DNA of 64,000 nt from Talaromyces rugulosus (lineage: Eukaryota; Ascomycota; Eurotiomycetes; Eurotiales; Trichocomaceae): positions 1,178,001 through 1,242,000 of the forward strand of contig NC_049563.1 in assembly GCF_013368755.1 (NCBI RefSeq), given 5' to 3'. A model generated the notes under the pieces. It ran no database searches and had not been told where the DNA came from. It saw only the letters and a program-made list of their open reading frames with translations. Below, one piece after another: positions 48,510 through 59,688 of the stretch (its first letter is position 1; every line of letters begins with the position of its first letter). A program made the position numbers and the translations under genes.

Positions 48510-50391
48510 GTATTGTGCATAATCTAGCATCCGCAGTAGCAGCCATGGCATTCCTGGCAGCCTTCGGAATTCAACCATCCTTGTCCGTAAACCAAAAGGG
48601 CCCGGAATCGAAACCCCAAGTCTCTGAAAAGCAGAAAGACTGATGGATTTTGCACCTCCATCAGGGATCTAGAGCGTCGGGCATGGAAATACAGATAGTC
48701 TGGTAGGCAGGCCGGGTTGACAGAAATTGCCAAACCACCAGGGCTATGCCGAGAAAAAACAAGCAAACCTCTGTTGATGAAAAGACGTTATTCGCGTTAT
48801 TTAAAGTGCTTCAAAAGAAATGATCTAGTATAGACATTGTGAATGAAACATTCGCCCAATTCGATCAGCATGTAAGCGAACCGTCCGAGGGGACTTCCCC
48901 TGTTAGAGTATTTATATTGTGCTACATATGTACCCGATCGTTGTTACCCCTTGAACTCCCAAGTTTTAACCTTTTAGTGACAGAGTTACCACCGGGTAGG
49001 TATCAGAGGCCTTGGAAAGCTGTAAGAGGCCATTTGATTTGGGTTGGAAAATAGGATGCTTGTACACATATTCACAGCTTTCGGGAAAGTATTCATTTTG
49101 CCTGTCCTTGAAGGGTGCAGGATTGTGATCAAATATTGTACGGACTTGAGCTGGAGGATAAGTTTTAAATCTCAGCTCGGGGTCCGCCAACTGTTTCAGA
49201 AAATCAATTGGTATTAGATATTATGTATAGGACAAAAACGAACGTACATGAATACTGGACGTCTCTTTCATAGCCCTCACTAGCGAAAGTATCATCGTCT
49301 AACGACGCGCTCGAAGTTACGCTCTGCTGCGCCTATTGTCCCTGTACACTTGAAATATTGCAGGGAGACGAAATAGTAGTATTCAGATAATCCTCTAGTG
49401 CCAAATCTGCCTTCGCGTCCTCATAAGGTTGATATTTCACCGTGGGGAATAAATGATTAAACTGATTGTTTCCGGGTTTGCCATCTCTGGTGCTATTCTC
49501 TTGATTATCGGAACCAGTTGATTGTTTTTGCCCTCTTTGTTTTTCCCCTATATAAGGGCACAAAGGCCATATCAATTAACATACGAAATTGACACGGTTC
49601 TGGATCCTTCTTCGTTCCAAGTATTGCGATTTTCCTCTAATAATCATATCTGAGCTCCGCAAAGAATCTATAATAGGGTTGGGCTATATTGAGAAGATGG
49701 ATGAACCCATGTAGAAGTTACTATCCCCTAGTTATATAGGACGTAATGTGAAATTTCCATAACCCAGAATTGCTGCGCAGTTCAAAAATATTTTCTTTTT
49801 GTAGTGTCGTCCAGTTGATGGGGCTGATATTATCTCCCTAGAGTCAGCAAATATCTTCCTTACGGACTTTTAGAGAGGCCAGAGCATACAATAGGGGAAG
49901 TTGGGGGTTTCTGGAAAGCCTTCGGACCACATACATTCGGAGCTCGGGGTGGGCACAACCTCAAACATGTCGAATGACATATTGGAATATTATAAGCCTA
50001 ATAAGATAAGTAACTATAGTAAGGCTTGGAATCTTATAAAAAACCTAAATTCATATACATATTCACTTCTCTTAGTCTAACATGTATAAGCTTATCTATA
50101 CATATATAATCGATATCAGTTGATAATAATATTTCAATGATGTAACACTTGATTTACTTGTGTATAAGTTAGTCTATAAAGGGAACCCCAAAAATTCAAC
50201 CACGCGCCCCGGGAGAAAAAAAAGTCAACAACCAGTGGTGCTTCCTCATCAGGGTGGTATGTAGCCAACACATGCACAAAAGTAAAGAAAAAAAAATCTA
50301 TCCAAGATAATATAACCCCAAGATACAAGAGAGTGTTTTTCTTCGTCTCTTAATCTTCCACCCCCTGCAAAATGAAGGGGATCCAACTACC
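48510..50391. other. AT-rich gene-poor stretch
   Basis: About 1.9 kb between the FunK1 gene and the MCH1-like gene. It holds a bZIP-like remnant on the minus strand (listed separately) and, from 49700 to 50150, strongly AT-rich sequence. Nothing intact. Confidence 0.4.
49018..49650 (-). pseudogene. possible decayed bZIP-type regulator
   Basis: On the minus strand ATG 49650 opens MIIRGKSQYLERRRIQNRV, which resembles the start of the basic region of fungal bZIP factors (ERRRxQNR followed by AQR), but the frame stops seven codons later. After a 37-base gap with intron-like ends (GTATGT...TATATAG), an open stretch resumes: GEKQRGQKQS, later FNHLFPTVKYQPYEDAKADL. It meets an in-frame TAG following CAA, then runs on as AQQSVTSSASLDDDTFASEG. 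A further exon-like stretch (LADPELRFKTYPPAQ) follows at 49190-49018. The TAG could be a C-to-T change of CAG. I read this as a broken regulator gene; a poorly spliced live gene is the alternative. Confidence 0.35.
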
Positions 50392-52387
50392 TTAAGCAGT
50401 TCTATCGTGATCTTCAATCTTTGCCCCTCTGTCTTTACCGTGAACGTTTCTTTCCAACCAAATACTATACAGAGAAACCCCAATTCCTGCCAGTCCGCTA
50501 AAAAATGTCAGCGTGTAAGCAGTACGATAGCACTGCAATCCTTCAGTGCAGTCTCTTTGACCATTTTCTTCGATGATGCTGTGATGGTCGTAGATAGTTC
50601 CGTAGAGGAGGTTGAAGACGTTTCCACTGAAAACGGGGGCAAGAGTCATCACACCCCAGTTCTGGCTCATTCCAGATATACCGAACTTATGCGCAACGAG
50701 AGACGGGAAAACGCCGAATAAAAAGCCGTACGCGAGTCCAGTGAATGCAGATATGATGTAGAGTTGGTTTGGGTTGTTTATCGTGGTGCCCGCGAGTTGG
50801 GTCAAGGTGAAGACGACGGCCGATAGCAACACACACCAGAAACGAGACATGTTGAGTTTTGTGACGAGGAGGTCTGATCCAACACCTATACGATTCCTGT
50901 TAGATGTCTCAAGGCATGGTCTTGTGTGAATGACTCTTACCACTCAACAATCTGCCAAGAAAGCTGCACAGAGACAAGATCGATACGTGTAGAACTTGAT
51001 GGCGCTGGATGAATTTAGCGTCGGCGCTGTCGTCGTAGTAGCGCCACAGGGCTTTTGTCTAATAATTGTTAGATATGGATAGCCCCATTGTAATTCATCT
51101 GCTTACGGTGTTTCCGATATTGCTGGATAACGTTAGCACATAGTCACATTACTAAGAACGAAGAACCCACTTGATTGTCATCAGTCCTATACCTGACAAC
51201 AATCCCATCATGAGGAATAGTTGCCAAAATTCTCGCCTCCTAATAAGAGCCAGCCCTCTGATATCTGAATAATGTGAGCTGTTTTCATTATCGTGATATG
51301 TCTGTACTTGACTGCCAGTTTCTTCGTCGGTATAAGGTGAAGATCTGGGCGCGTCCACCAAGGATGCAGCCTCACCAGTAACTCTTGAGTCTTCAAGGCC
51401 GTTTACTGCTTCATTACCGGATATTGGCTCGCGCCCGGCGTGCAAAAGGGGCTGTGTTGATGATGATTGTGAGGGTGACGGTATGGAATTTATATCTTGC
51501 CTACCTATTTCTTCGGGCTCCTCATAGGTGAATTGTTGCCTATCTTCGGTTTCGCGGTCCGGTATAGTAGTGTATTTTTGAGTAGGAGGAAGGACTCGAA
51601 GGAAAAACCCAGAAACGGAAACCATAGCACAGGTTCCAAGGGCTAGCAACATAAGGAGTGACCCTGTATCGCCGTGGAAAAAAATCCCCGCCATGGTCGA
51701 AAAGAAGAAAGCACTGAGGCCAAAAGCAGCCACTGGAAAAGCCGTGGCTGTTCCCCGTTGTTCTGGGAAGTTACTGGCGGCTACAACTAATTAGAATCGT
51801 GGCAGTGATGACCTTGATACAAAACTTACCAGCTTTGATGGCGCCGGAAAATGCCGCGGAGCCCCCAAGACCGGTGAGCCATGCAAAGAACAATAAAGGA
51901 GGAAGTGAGAGGTAACCGGCACCATGCTCATATGCTTTGAGCGACAACATTAGTTCAATTCAATGGTCTAAACGCGAGGTCATCATACCAAGGTAGATAG
52001 GGTAGTATCCAATAAAGAGCGATATAGTGCCTATGATCAAAGTGATTGGCGGTCCCTTAGCATCTGTCAAGATTCCCGTTGGAATTCCTGAGCAATATAA
52101 CCCAACGTTTCCCGCGACACCCTTGAATCACCGTCAGCGTTCCGTTCGAAGTCGTAGTACAACTGATACCACCTACGAGTAAGTTGATCGCTTTCGAGGA
52201 CAGATGCATCTTCTCTGCGAATTGAGGAGCCCATGCTGAATAGGCATACTGTATATAACCGTCAGCATTAAAAGCGGAGGAAAGCAAGGCCGTTAGTCCA
52301 CCGTACATTTGTTCCGCTAGCCAGTGCGATCACTGTCGCAGCAACAGCCGCGATGATCCTCTGGGTATGAAGGGATCCAACAACCAT
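50392..52387 (-). CDS. MCH1-like major facilitator (nodulin-like MFS) transporter
   Basis: Membrane transporter of about 540 residues in eight exons, related to the fungal MCH1 / nodulin-like branch of monocarboxylate-type MFS proteins. The substrate is not established for this branch. The start MVVGSLHTQRIIAAVAATVI joins YAYSAWAPQFAEKMHLSSKA, then NLL-GVAGNVGLYCSGIPTG with the MFS motif-A-like ILTDAKGPP, FFAWLTGLGGSAAFSGAIKA, and NFPEQRGTATAFPVAAFGLS. A long hydrophilic, acidic central loop of about 110 residues separates the two six-helix halves. The second half has FLMMGLLSGIGLMTI-NNIGNT, a split exon of six codons, then LCSFLGRLLSGVGSDLL. The C-terminus (GKDRGAKIEDHDRTA) is soluble. Seven introns all have GT..AG ends and keep frame. 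Confidence 0.85.
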
Positions 52388-52981
52388 GATGTTGGTTTCT
52401 TCAAGTAATTTCGCCTCTCCTGGCAAAGTTCTGGGACTGCAGGGTCATACGGCAGGCGAATTGAAGGTTCCAGGATGGATAGGTGTATAGACGAGATGAA
52501 GTTGGTGTCGAGTATCCACTGATAAGGAAAGTCGCACGTGTACTGATCCGGCCAGGGGAAGAACAGAAGCGACGAATAATCAATGAGCGTCGCAAGGAAA
52601 TAAAACGAGAGAAAACGACGCCGTGAGCGATTGAACACCGGCGAGGGACGAGGAGCAATAAAATGGGTGTGTTAGCTTCCACATCATCACTTGCGAAACG
52701 CGGCGGATTCGCAATTGCGCTTATCGCCAGCTTCTTCTAGTCTATTCTAGGTATAGTGTCGATTATATAACACGGTGTCGGCTGATTGGCCGGTCGCAGT
52801 GACGCAGGCGGCGGCATTCGCGCATTCTCTCCGCTTTCCGAGGTTGCCTTGGCTGCTCCAACATCCCTCTGGCAGACCGTCTGACTGACGAGCACACTAT
52901 CGACTACGTATATATATATTTGCTGCCAACTCGTTTATCCTCTTATACTTGTTATTTTGATCAGAAGACGCGCCACCCACC
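52388..52981. promoter_or_regulatory. divergent promoter MCH1-like / TMS1
   Basis: About 590 bases between start codons. The part near 52900 has a TATATATATATT run some 75 bases before the TMS1 ATG, possibly a TATA element or leader. Open frames in it have no recognisable product. Confidence 0.4.
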
Positions 52982-54521
52982 ATGGGTGCTCTCTTATCTA
53001 TTCCCATGCTGGTGATTCCCAGCGCCGGCACGGTACGTTGTTTGCGCTCTTTCGAGTTACCACTGAATACTGATGACTTCCTTAGATGCTCTCTGTCGGA
53101 GCCTCTTGCTGTGGAGCGGCAACGTGCTCGGCAGTATGCAGTGCTTGTGGAAAGTTCCAAAGCAGGTAAGTGAAGGTAGGCCTAGGAAGCGAAGTGTATG
53201 CTAATAGAGTTCTAGCATGGCAACGAGGATTGCCTACGCCTTCATTTTACTGGTCAACTCGATGGTTTCTTGGATTATGCTTACGCCATGGGCGCTTGAA
53301 AAGCTGGAACACCTGACGATGGACTACATGAAAATTCGGTGCGATGGAAAGGAATGCCACGGCTGGGTTGCCGTTCATAGAATCAACTTTGGCCTCGGAA
53401 TCTTTCACCTATTCCTTGCTCTGTTGCTCCTCGGTGTCAGGACGTCGAAAGACAGCAGGGCTGCTCTTCAAAATGGGTTTTGGGGACCAAAGATTATTTT
53501 CTGGATTGGCTTCGTCGTCATGTCATTCTTCATCCCGGAAAGCTTCTTCTTGATCTATGGTCACTACATCGCATTCATCGCCGCCATGCTCTTCCTGCTC
53601 CTCGGGCTCATCCTTCTTGTCGACCTGGCGCATTCGTGGGCGGAGCTATGTCTTGAAAAGATTGAAGACAGTGACTCTCGGCTCTGGCGGGGGCTGTTGA
53701 TCGGCTCAACGCTAGGAATGTACACCGCGTCGATTGTCATGACCATTTTGATGTATTGCTTCTTCGCTAATAGCGGATGCTCGATGAACCAGGCTGCGAT
53801 AACAATCAACCTCGTCGTGATGTTCATTGTTTCATTTGTTTCAGTGCAACCAGCAGTTCAAGAATTCAACTCCCGGGCTGGATTAGCGCAAGCCGCAATG
53901 GTCGCCGTCTACTGCACTTACCTGACCATGTCGGCTGTATCCATGGAACCCGATGATCGCCAGTGCAATCCTCTCATCCGCGCCCGTGGCGCCAGAACAG
54001 CCACTATCATCCTGGGCGCTGTCCTTACCATGGCTACTATTGCGTACACTACTACTCGGGCTGCTACACAAGGCATCGCCCTTGGATCCAAGGGAGGTAC
54101 CAGTTACTCTCCGCTTGGGAGCGAAGATAACGACCACGGTCTTGTTACCCAACAACCATCAAGCCGCCGTGAGATGCGGGCCGAAGCCCTTCGTGCCGCT
54201 GTGGAGAGTGGCAGCCTGCCTGCCAGTGCTTTGGACGATAGTGACGACGACGATGACGATGAATATGACACCAAGGATGATGAGCGTGGCTCCACGCAAT
54301 ATAACTACTCGCTCTTCCATGTCATCTTTTTTTTGGCTACGACATGGGTCGCGACGCTGCTGACACAGAATATAGACCTCGAGACCGAGGGTAATTTTGC
54401 AGCAGTGGGCAGAACGTACTGGGCGAGCTGGGTGAAGATCATCAGTGCCTGGGTTTGCTATGCGATTTATTTGTGGTCGTTGCTTGCTCCAACCATTATG
54501 CCCGATCGATTTGATTACTGA
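52982..54521 (+). CDS. TMS1: TMS1/SERINC-family membrane protein
   Basis: Multi-pass membrane protein of 478 residues of the SERINC/TMS family, usually in ER, vacuolar or plasma membrane. Exons 52982-53032, 53086-53165, 53216-54521. The N-terminus is MGALLSIPMLVIPSAGT, then the Cys-rich CCGAATCSAVCSACGKFQS (conserved in the family), joined as S-MATRIAYAFILLVNS. About ten hydrophobic segments follow, with the family's CHGWVAVHRINFGLGIFHLF and FGKIKFWIGFVV-like segment (here PKIIFWIGFVVMSFFIPESF). A long cytosolic loop rich in Asp and Ser lies near residues 340-400 before the last two helices, and the protein ends PTIMPDRFDY. Human SERINCs were proposed to bring serine into membrane lipids; later structures suggest lipid transport. 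The fungal role is not settled. Confidence 0.93.
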
Positions 54522-54775
54522 GGAAGTAACGTACTTGGTACTTGATCTCTTTTCCTGGCGTTGATAGTGTACATTTTCTCGTATTTAAGCATTTCTATCG
54601 CTGAAGAATATATTATTATGCGTTTCCTTTGGGTATTGTCTGGTTCTGTTTAATGATAAGGTCACGCCTATCGATAAGCCTTCCGATTCTGGCTTAATGA
54701 CGCACTCCCGTGATAAGAGCGCCGCGACGCGTCAATTCACGTCTCCCGAACGCCTCGCAGAAATGCGAATATAGA

Positions 54776-57700
54776 ATGTCTACAATCAAGGCCATCGAGG
54801 CCCGCTCCGTAAGCTTGTTCCCGCTATTGGCTCTGTTGCATAGTTTTAACTGAGTGGTTTTTTCTAGGTCCATCAAATCCAGTCCGGCCAAGTCATCGTT
54901 GACTTGTGTTCGGTGGTCAAGGAGCTGGTCGAAAACAGCTTGGATGCAGGCGCGACATCAATAGGTAGAGTCTGGCTTCATTGTTTCTGACGCTTCAATT
55001 CTGTGCTAAGAAATTTACTACGCAGAGGTCCGATTCAAGAATGATGGTCTGGACTTGATCGAGGTGCAAGACAATGGAAGTGGGATCGCACCTCAGAATT
55101 ACGAGAGCATTGGTGAGTTTTCCCCTTTGCCAGGTAGATTGCTCTATATCTATCACATAATCTCACAGACTTTGGATTTTGCAGCTCTCAAACACTATAC
55201 CTCAAAGCTTTCCTCCTATGACGACCTGACGTCCTTGACGACTTTCGGATTCCGCGGCGAAGCGCTCTCCTCTCTATGTGCTGTCTCGGATTTCCACATC
55301 GTCACCGCCCAGGCAGATCAAGCGCCGAAAGCGAACAAGCTCGAATTCGAAAGATCTGGGAAATTGAAAAATAAGCAGATTGTTGCGGGGCAGAGGGGCA
55401 CGACCTCGTCCGCCGTGAACTTGTTTAGTACCCTACCCGTGCGACGAAGGGAGCTGGAGAAGAACATCAAGCGCGAGTTGGGAAAAGTGGTCACCTTACT
55501 GAACGAATATGCCTGTATTAGCACTGGGGTTCGTTTCAATGTCAAGAACACAGACGCAAAACGAAAGACGATTATGCTGCTCTCAACAAAGGCCAACGCC
55601 ACGATGAAAGAGAACATTGCTAATGTCTACGGGGCAAAGACACTATTGACGCTGATTCCACTGGAGCTTGATCTTGAGTTCGAACCGTCGGCAACTGGGA
55701 AACGAGTGGATCGTGAATTAAATGAAATTCGGGTTCGCGGTCATGTATCGCGCCCTGTTGTCGGCGAAGGACGAGGAACGCGCGATCGCCAGATGTACTA
55801 TGTCAACTCGCGCCCTTGTGGTATTCCACAGATTGCCAAGGCTTTCAACGAGGTCTACAAGTCATACAATCTTTCCCAGGCTCCATTCGTGCTCGCTGAT
55901 TTTCAGATGGACACAAACGCATACGATGTGAATGTATCCCCTGACAAGCGAACAATTCTTTTGCATGATTCCGCAGCGCTGATTGAATCGTTGAAAAATG
56001 CTCTCGACAAGCTGTTTCAGGAGGCAGAACAGACAGTTCCTCAATCGCAAATCGTGGGCACAAAACAACAAGCTGGTATCCGACAGCATTTCCAGGAAGC
56101 TCCGGCCCCGACTGCTCCAGAAACAGACAAAGAGGAACCGGAGCCAATCCAAGCACCTAACAAAAGTCGTGCAGTCACAGGTCAAGAAGAAGGAACTCAT
56201 TTGGCTATACGTGGCGACCAGGCTTCTAACGATAAAAATATACATAGTGCAAGCCAGCTTACAGAAGAAACTACGGCTTCTTCAGCTACCCAAGAAGCTA
56301 CAGTCGCAAGCACTGACAAAGATGCGTCTTCTGAAATTTCAGAAGACAACGAAGATGCCGAGGACGCAGTTAAGAGAATAAGAGCAAAGGCGGCTGAGAA
56401 TCCTCAAACTGGTGATACAAGACCACAGTGGAGCTCGTCAGAAAAACCAAACGTGGTCCAGAATGCCTTTGATCGCATGCGGTCGACGCGACCTCCAACC
56501 GAAGTAGCCACGATTACGGTTGGGGACAAAACGGTCACCTCTCTTGTTGGACGAAGTTCGATCAAGAAGAGGGATTCTTTGACCGCAGGGCATAGTGAAG
56601 GGAAACGAAAGTCCAAACGTCGAATCCACACGCCGTCCAAGCCTAACATTTTCGGTCAAAATCTCAAGTCTTTTGCTGCACCGGGGGCCCATGACGAGCC
56701 CTCTGCAGAGGAAGATGAATATTCAGAAGCCGAAGAAGGCAGTGGTGAGATCGAGAACGAAGAAGATGAAGAAGAGGAGCAGGAGGGAGAAGAGGGAGAG
56801 GAGGGAGAAGAAGGAGAAGGGGAGGAAGATGTTGAGATGCCAGACGCTTCAACAGTGGTGGTCAATACCAATGAAATTCCTAACAATCAAGACGATATTG
56901 GAAGTGTTAGCAGTGTTCAGTCCGTCGAAGAAGAGGATGCTGAGCCGCAGAGCAATGACGATAATCCTGATGAATCCGATGAGCATTACATCAACGACAC
57001 CGAGAAAAAAACCAAAGAGGAAGCAAAGGTTCAAGCTCTCATCCAGAAAGCAGAAGAAAAAGGCGGCCAACACAATGACAACCACGTGAAACGGGGGAAG
57101 TACATTGAAAAAGACCAACAGAGCCAAAGAGATTCGACGAAGCAGCTTGTTGCGAGGATCAATAGCTCAATTTCCAGAATTCAAACTCAAATGGAAAAAC
57201 TACATGAAGGGCTTGGGTCATATGGCCAATCTGGTATTCCTGAGGAGGAAGAATCCGTTCGGGACAAAACGGGTGAAGAACGTCTGTCGTTGACTGTATC
57301 CAAAGATGACTTTGCAAAAATGCGTGTGGCCGGCCAGTTTAACCTAGGTTTCGTGTTGGCCACGCGATCCCATGAAGCCAACGAGCAAACCGGGTCTAAC
57401 AGGGACGAGCTTTTCATCATCGATCAACATGCCTCTGACGAAAAGTATAACTTTGAGAAACTGCAAGCCGAAACCGTGGTGCAGAGTCAGCGTCTTGTGC
57501 GCCCTAAAACTCTCGACCTCACTGCAGTTGAAGAGGAGATTATTAGAGAAAACCAGCCAGCTCTAGAGAAAAACGGCTTTGTCATTGAAATAGACGACAG
57601 TAGGGACGAACCCATTGGTCGAAGATGCAAGCTCATTTCTCTTCCGTTGAGCAAGGAAGTCGTCTTCGACATACGAGATCTTGAAGAACTCATTGTGCTA

Positions 57701-58042
57701 TTGTCTGAAGCACCAACGAGCAACGGCTCCAAATCCGATGTTTACGTTCCACGACCCAGCAAAGTTCGCAAGATGTTTGCCATGCGCGCATGCCGGTCAA
57801 GTATCATGATCGGCAAAACCCTGACCGTGAGGCAGATGGAAAAAGTGGTTTGGAATATGGGCACAATCGATAAACCCTGGAATTGCCCACACGGGCGTCC
57901 AACGATGCGCCATCTCATGAGTTTGGGGTCGTGGAACGAGTATGATGAATACAAAGACCGGGGAGACATTGCTTCGAATAGCACATCAGACAGCCCTTGG
58001 AGCAGGTTTTACGAATGGCGGACTCGGGAAGAAAATGAATAA
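54776..58042 (+). CDS. PMS1: MutL-homologue mismatch repair protein PMS1
   Basis: Nuclear MutL-alpha subunit that pairs with Mlh1 in mismatch repair. 1024 residues, exons 54776-54808, 54868-54964, 55026-55112 and 55185-58042. The GHKL ATPase motifs are present: [33 protein letters not shown]; then [11 protein letters not shown] and [11 protein letters not shown]. The linker is very acidic, with a Glu/Gly repeat near 56756-56832. The C-terminal nuclease site is intact: [12 protein letters not shown] (DQHA-x2-E-x4-E type), ACRSSIMIG and CPHGRP, so it should nick DNA. The third intron is 72 bases, without an in-frame stop, so keeping it would add 24 residues. The start [19 protein letters not shown] is the family's normal beginning. 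Confidence 0.95.
56756..56832 (+). repeat. purine-only Glu/Gly codon repeat inside PMS1
   Basis: A tract of GAA, GAG and GGA codons with near-repeats of GAGGGAGAA, coding for an acidic low-complexity linker. Its purine-only top strand makes it a likely slippage site. Confidence 0.7.
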
Positions 58043-58188
58043 TATATATGGAATTTTGGACGTGTCTGGATATACAAGAATATGCCTTGGGCTATTTCGT
58101 TTAAATTGTTTATTCAAGCTATATAATTTCAAGCCAACAAAATCATTGCAGTCATTATCATAAATCGTGTAAATAGAAAGTTTTCAAT

Positions 58189-59067
58189 CTACCACCATCG
58201 TCCCCACCATCCCTTGCTCTGCTTTGCTTCTCCATCGCTCTTCCTGTTCTCTTCCTCCTGTGGCTGCTTCTGCTGTTGCTCTTGTTGCTCTTGTTGTCGT
58301 TGCTGCTGCTGCTCATCCTCCGAAGACACAGGTGGGCTGATATTCTTTGCAGAAGAAGCCGAGCTCGATTCCGAGGTGGCCGAGGTGCCCGTCATCTCGG
58401 ACGCAGCAGACGACATATCATCCAAGATCTCAATTGGTTCCTGGGCCACTTTCTTGCCCTTGATCACGCCATCTTCTCTTTCAGTCAAATCGCCTTCGCC
58501 TTCCGAGTAGTGATCAAATCCCGCGTCAGACCGGCGGCGGTCATGCCCAACCCCCTCTTCTTCTTCTTCTTCTTCATCACCCTCCTGTGCTCTATCCTCC
58601 GCTAGCCTAAGCACTTCCTCAACAACCATTAAATCCCTCTCAATCATCTCCGCCCAATTCTGCACATCGCCAATCTCCTTCAACCCTTGCCGCGCGCTCT
58701 CCACGACTTTTTCCCACTGCTCATTCTGCTTCGCCAGATCCGACGTATGTCTGGATAGCTCATTTTCCTGTCTTTGAATCGCAGCCTCGTTATTGTGCAG
58801 ATCTGTGGCGCGCGCGCGCAGGTCCGACGAGACGTTTTGGCCCGCAGAGTGCAGAGAGGCGGTGAATGCGGTGCGGGCTTCGAGAGTGCGCCTGGTTGTC
58901 TCGGGGTCTTGGTCTGTCGCTGCTGCTGGAGAGGAGGAAGAGAAGGAGGATTGGGGAGGGGAGGATGGAGAAGATGATGAGGACTGGGCTGTGAATGAGG
59001 CCGAGGACGGAGAGGGGATGTTTGTGGTGGTTGGGGTCGGATGAGGGTATGTTTCTGGTTGGGACAT
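58189..59067 (-). CDS. BLOC1S1/GCN5L1-like protein with acidic and Gln-rich tail
   Basis: 292 residues, single exon. The core (about residues 65-155) is a coiled coil that matches the BLOC-1 subunit 1 pattern: FTASLHSAGQNVSSDLRARA, IQRQENELSRHTSDLAKQNE, QWEKVVESARQGLKEIGDVQ and NWAEMIERDLMVVEEVLRLA. BLOC-1 works in endosomal traffic. Before it is a Ser/Pro/Thr-rich leader; after it come a Glu run, an acidic Ser-rich region, and a Gln/Glu repeat (58262-58325), ending with the Trp-rich SKGWWGRWW. The extensions are longer than in animal BLOC1S1 but usual for mould proteins. Convergent with PMS1, 146 bases between stops. Confidence 0.8.
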   Translation of the reverse strand: MSQPETYPHPTPTTTNIPSPSSASFTAQSSSSSPSSPPQSSFSSSSPAAATDQDPETTRRTLEARTAFTASLHSAGQNVSSDLRARATDLHNNEAAIQRQENELSRHTSDLAKQNEQWEKVVESARQGLKEIGDVQNWAEMIERDLMVVEEVLRLAEDRAQEGDEEEEEEEGVGHDRRRSDAGFDHYSEGEGDLTEREDGVIKGKKVAQEPIEILDDMSSAASEMTGTSATSESSSASSAKNISPPVSSEDEQQQQRQQEQQEQQQKQPQEEENRKSDGEAKQSKGWWGRWW

Positions 59068-59688
59068 TGTGGAGGCGATATGGCTTTTTTTTTCTTTCTT
59101 TTCGTTTCCGTTCGTAGTGTTATTTATCTTTTTGGATTTGGATGTGGATATCCAATGTTGAATTTTGTTGCAGTTCCATGGATAAACATTGTTTATCTCA
59201 TGTTAACAGGCGATAAGATAAACAACAACCCGCGTGACGTTGCCAATCCTTGATGGTATGCGGGGTAGTCACATGAAATCTACTCTTATTTTACTCTCTA
59301 TAAAGAAACATGAATAATATAAGAAAAATCTATAATAAATAAAGTTGGTACAATAAATTAAATTATTTGACAGCTCTCCTGTCTGCTCGCTAATAACACC
59401 CATGAGTAAAGAGATAGTAACCCGCAAATGTGCAAATATATCAAACCAAAAATACACTCAAAAAGGCAAGTAATGCAGTATCGACAAGCGATTCGTCAAG
59501 CTCATGTTCAAGGTACAAGATAGATGGGCCATTTTCAAGCCATAATTAGGGTTAGAGCAGTAGAAAAAAAAATTTGAAAGCGCCGTTTTTGCAACCTGCC
59601 TGTAAACCCAGCTCCAGTCAAATAAAAATGAAGACAGAAAAATTATAAAAAAAATAACAAAAAGATAGACTAGTCGTCGACGTTAGGT
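59068..59688. other. intergenic
   Basis: Promoter of the BLOC1S1-like gene and 3' region of the chitin synthase; AT-rich with A-runs near 59565 and 59645. No gene recognised. Confidence 0.4.
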
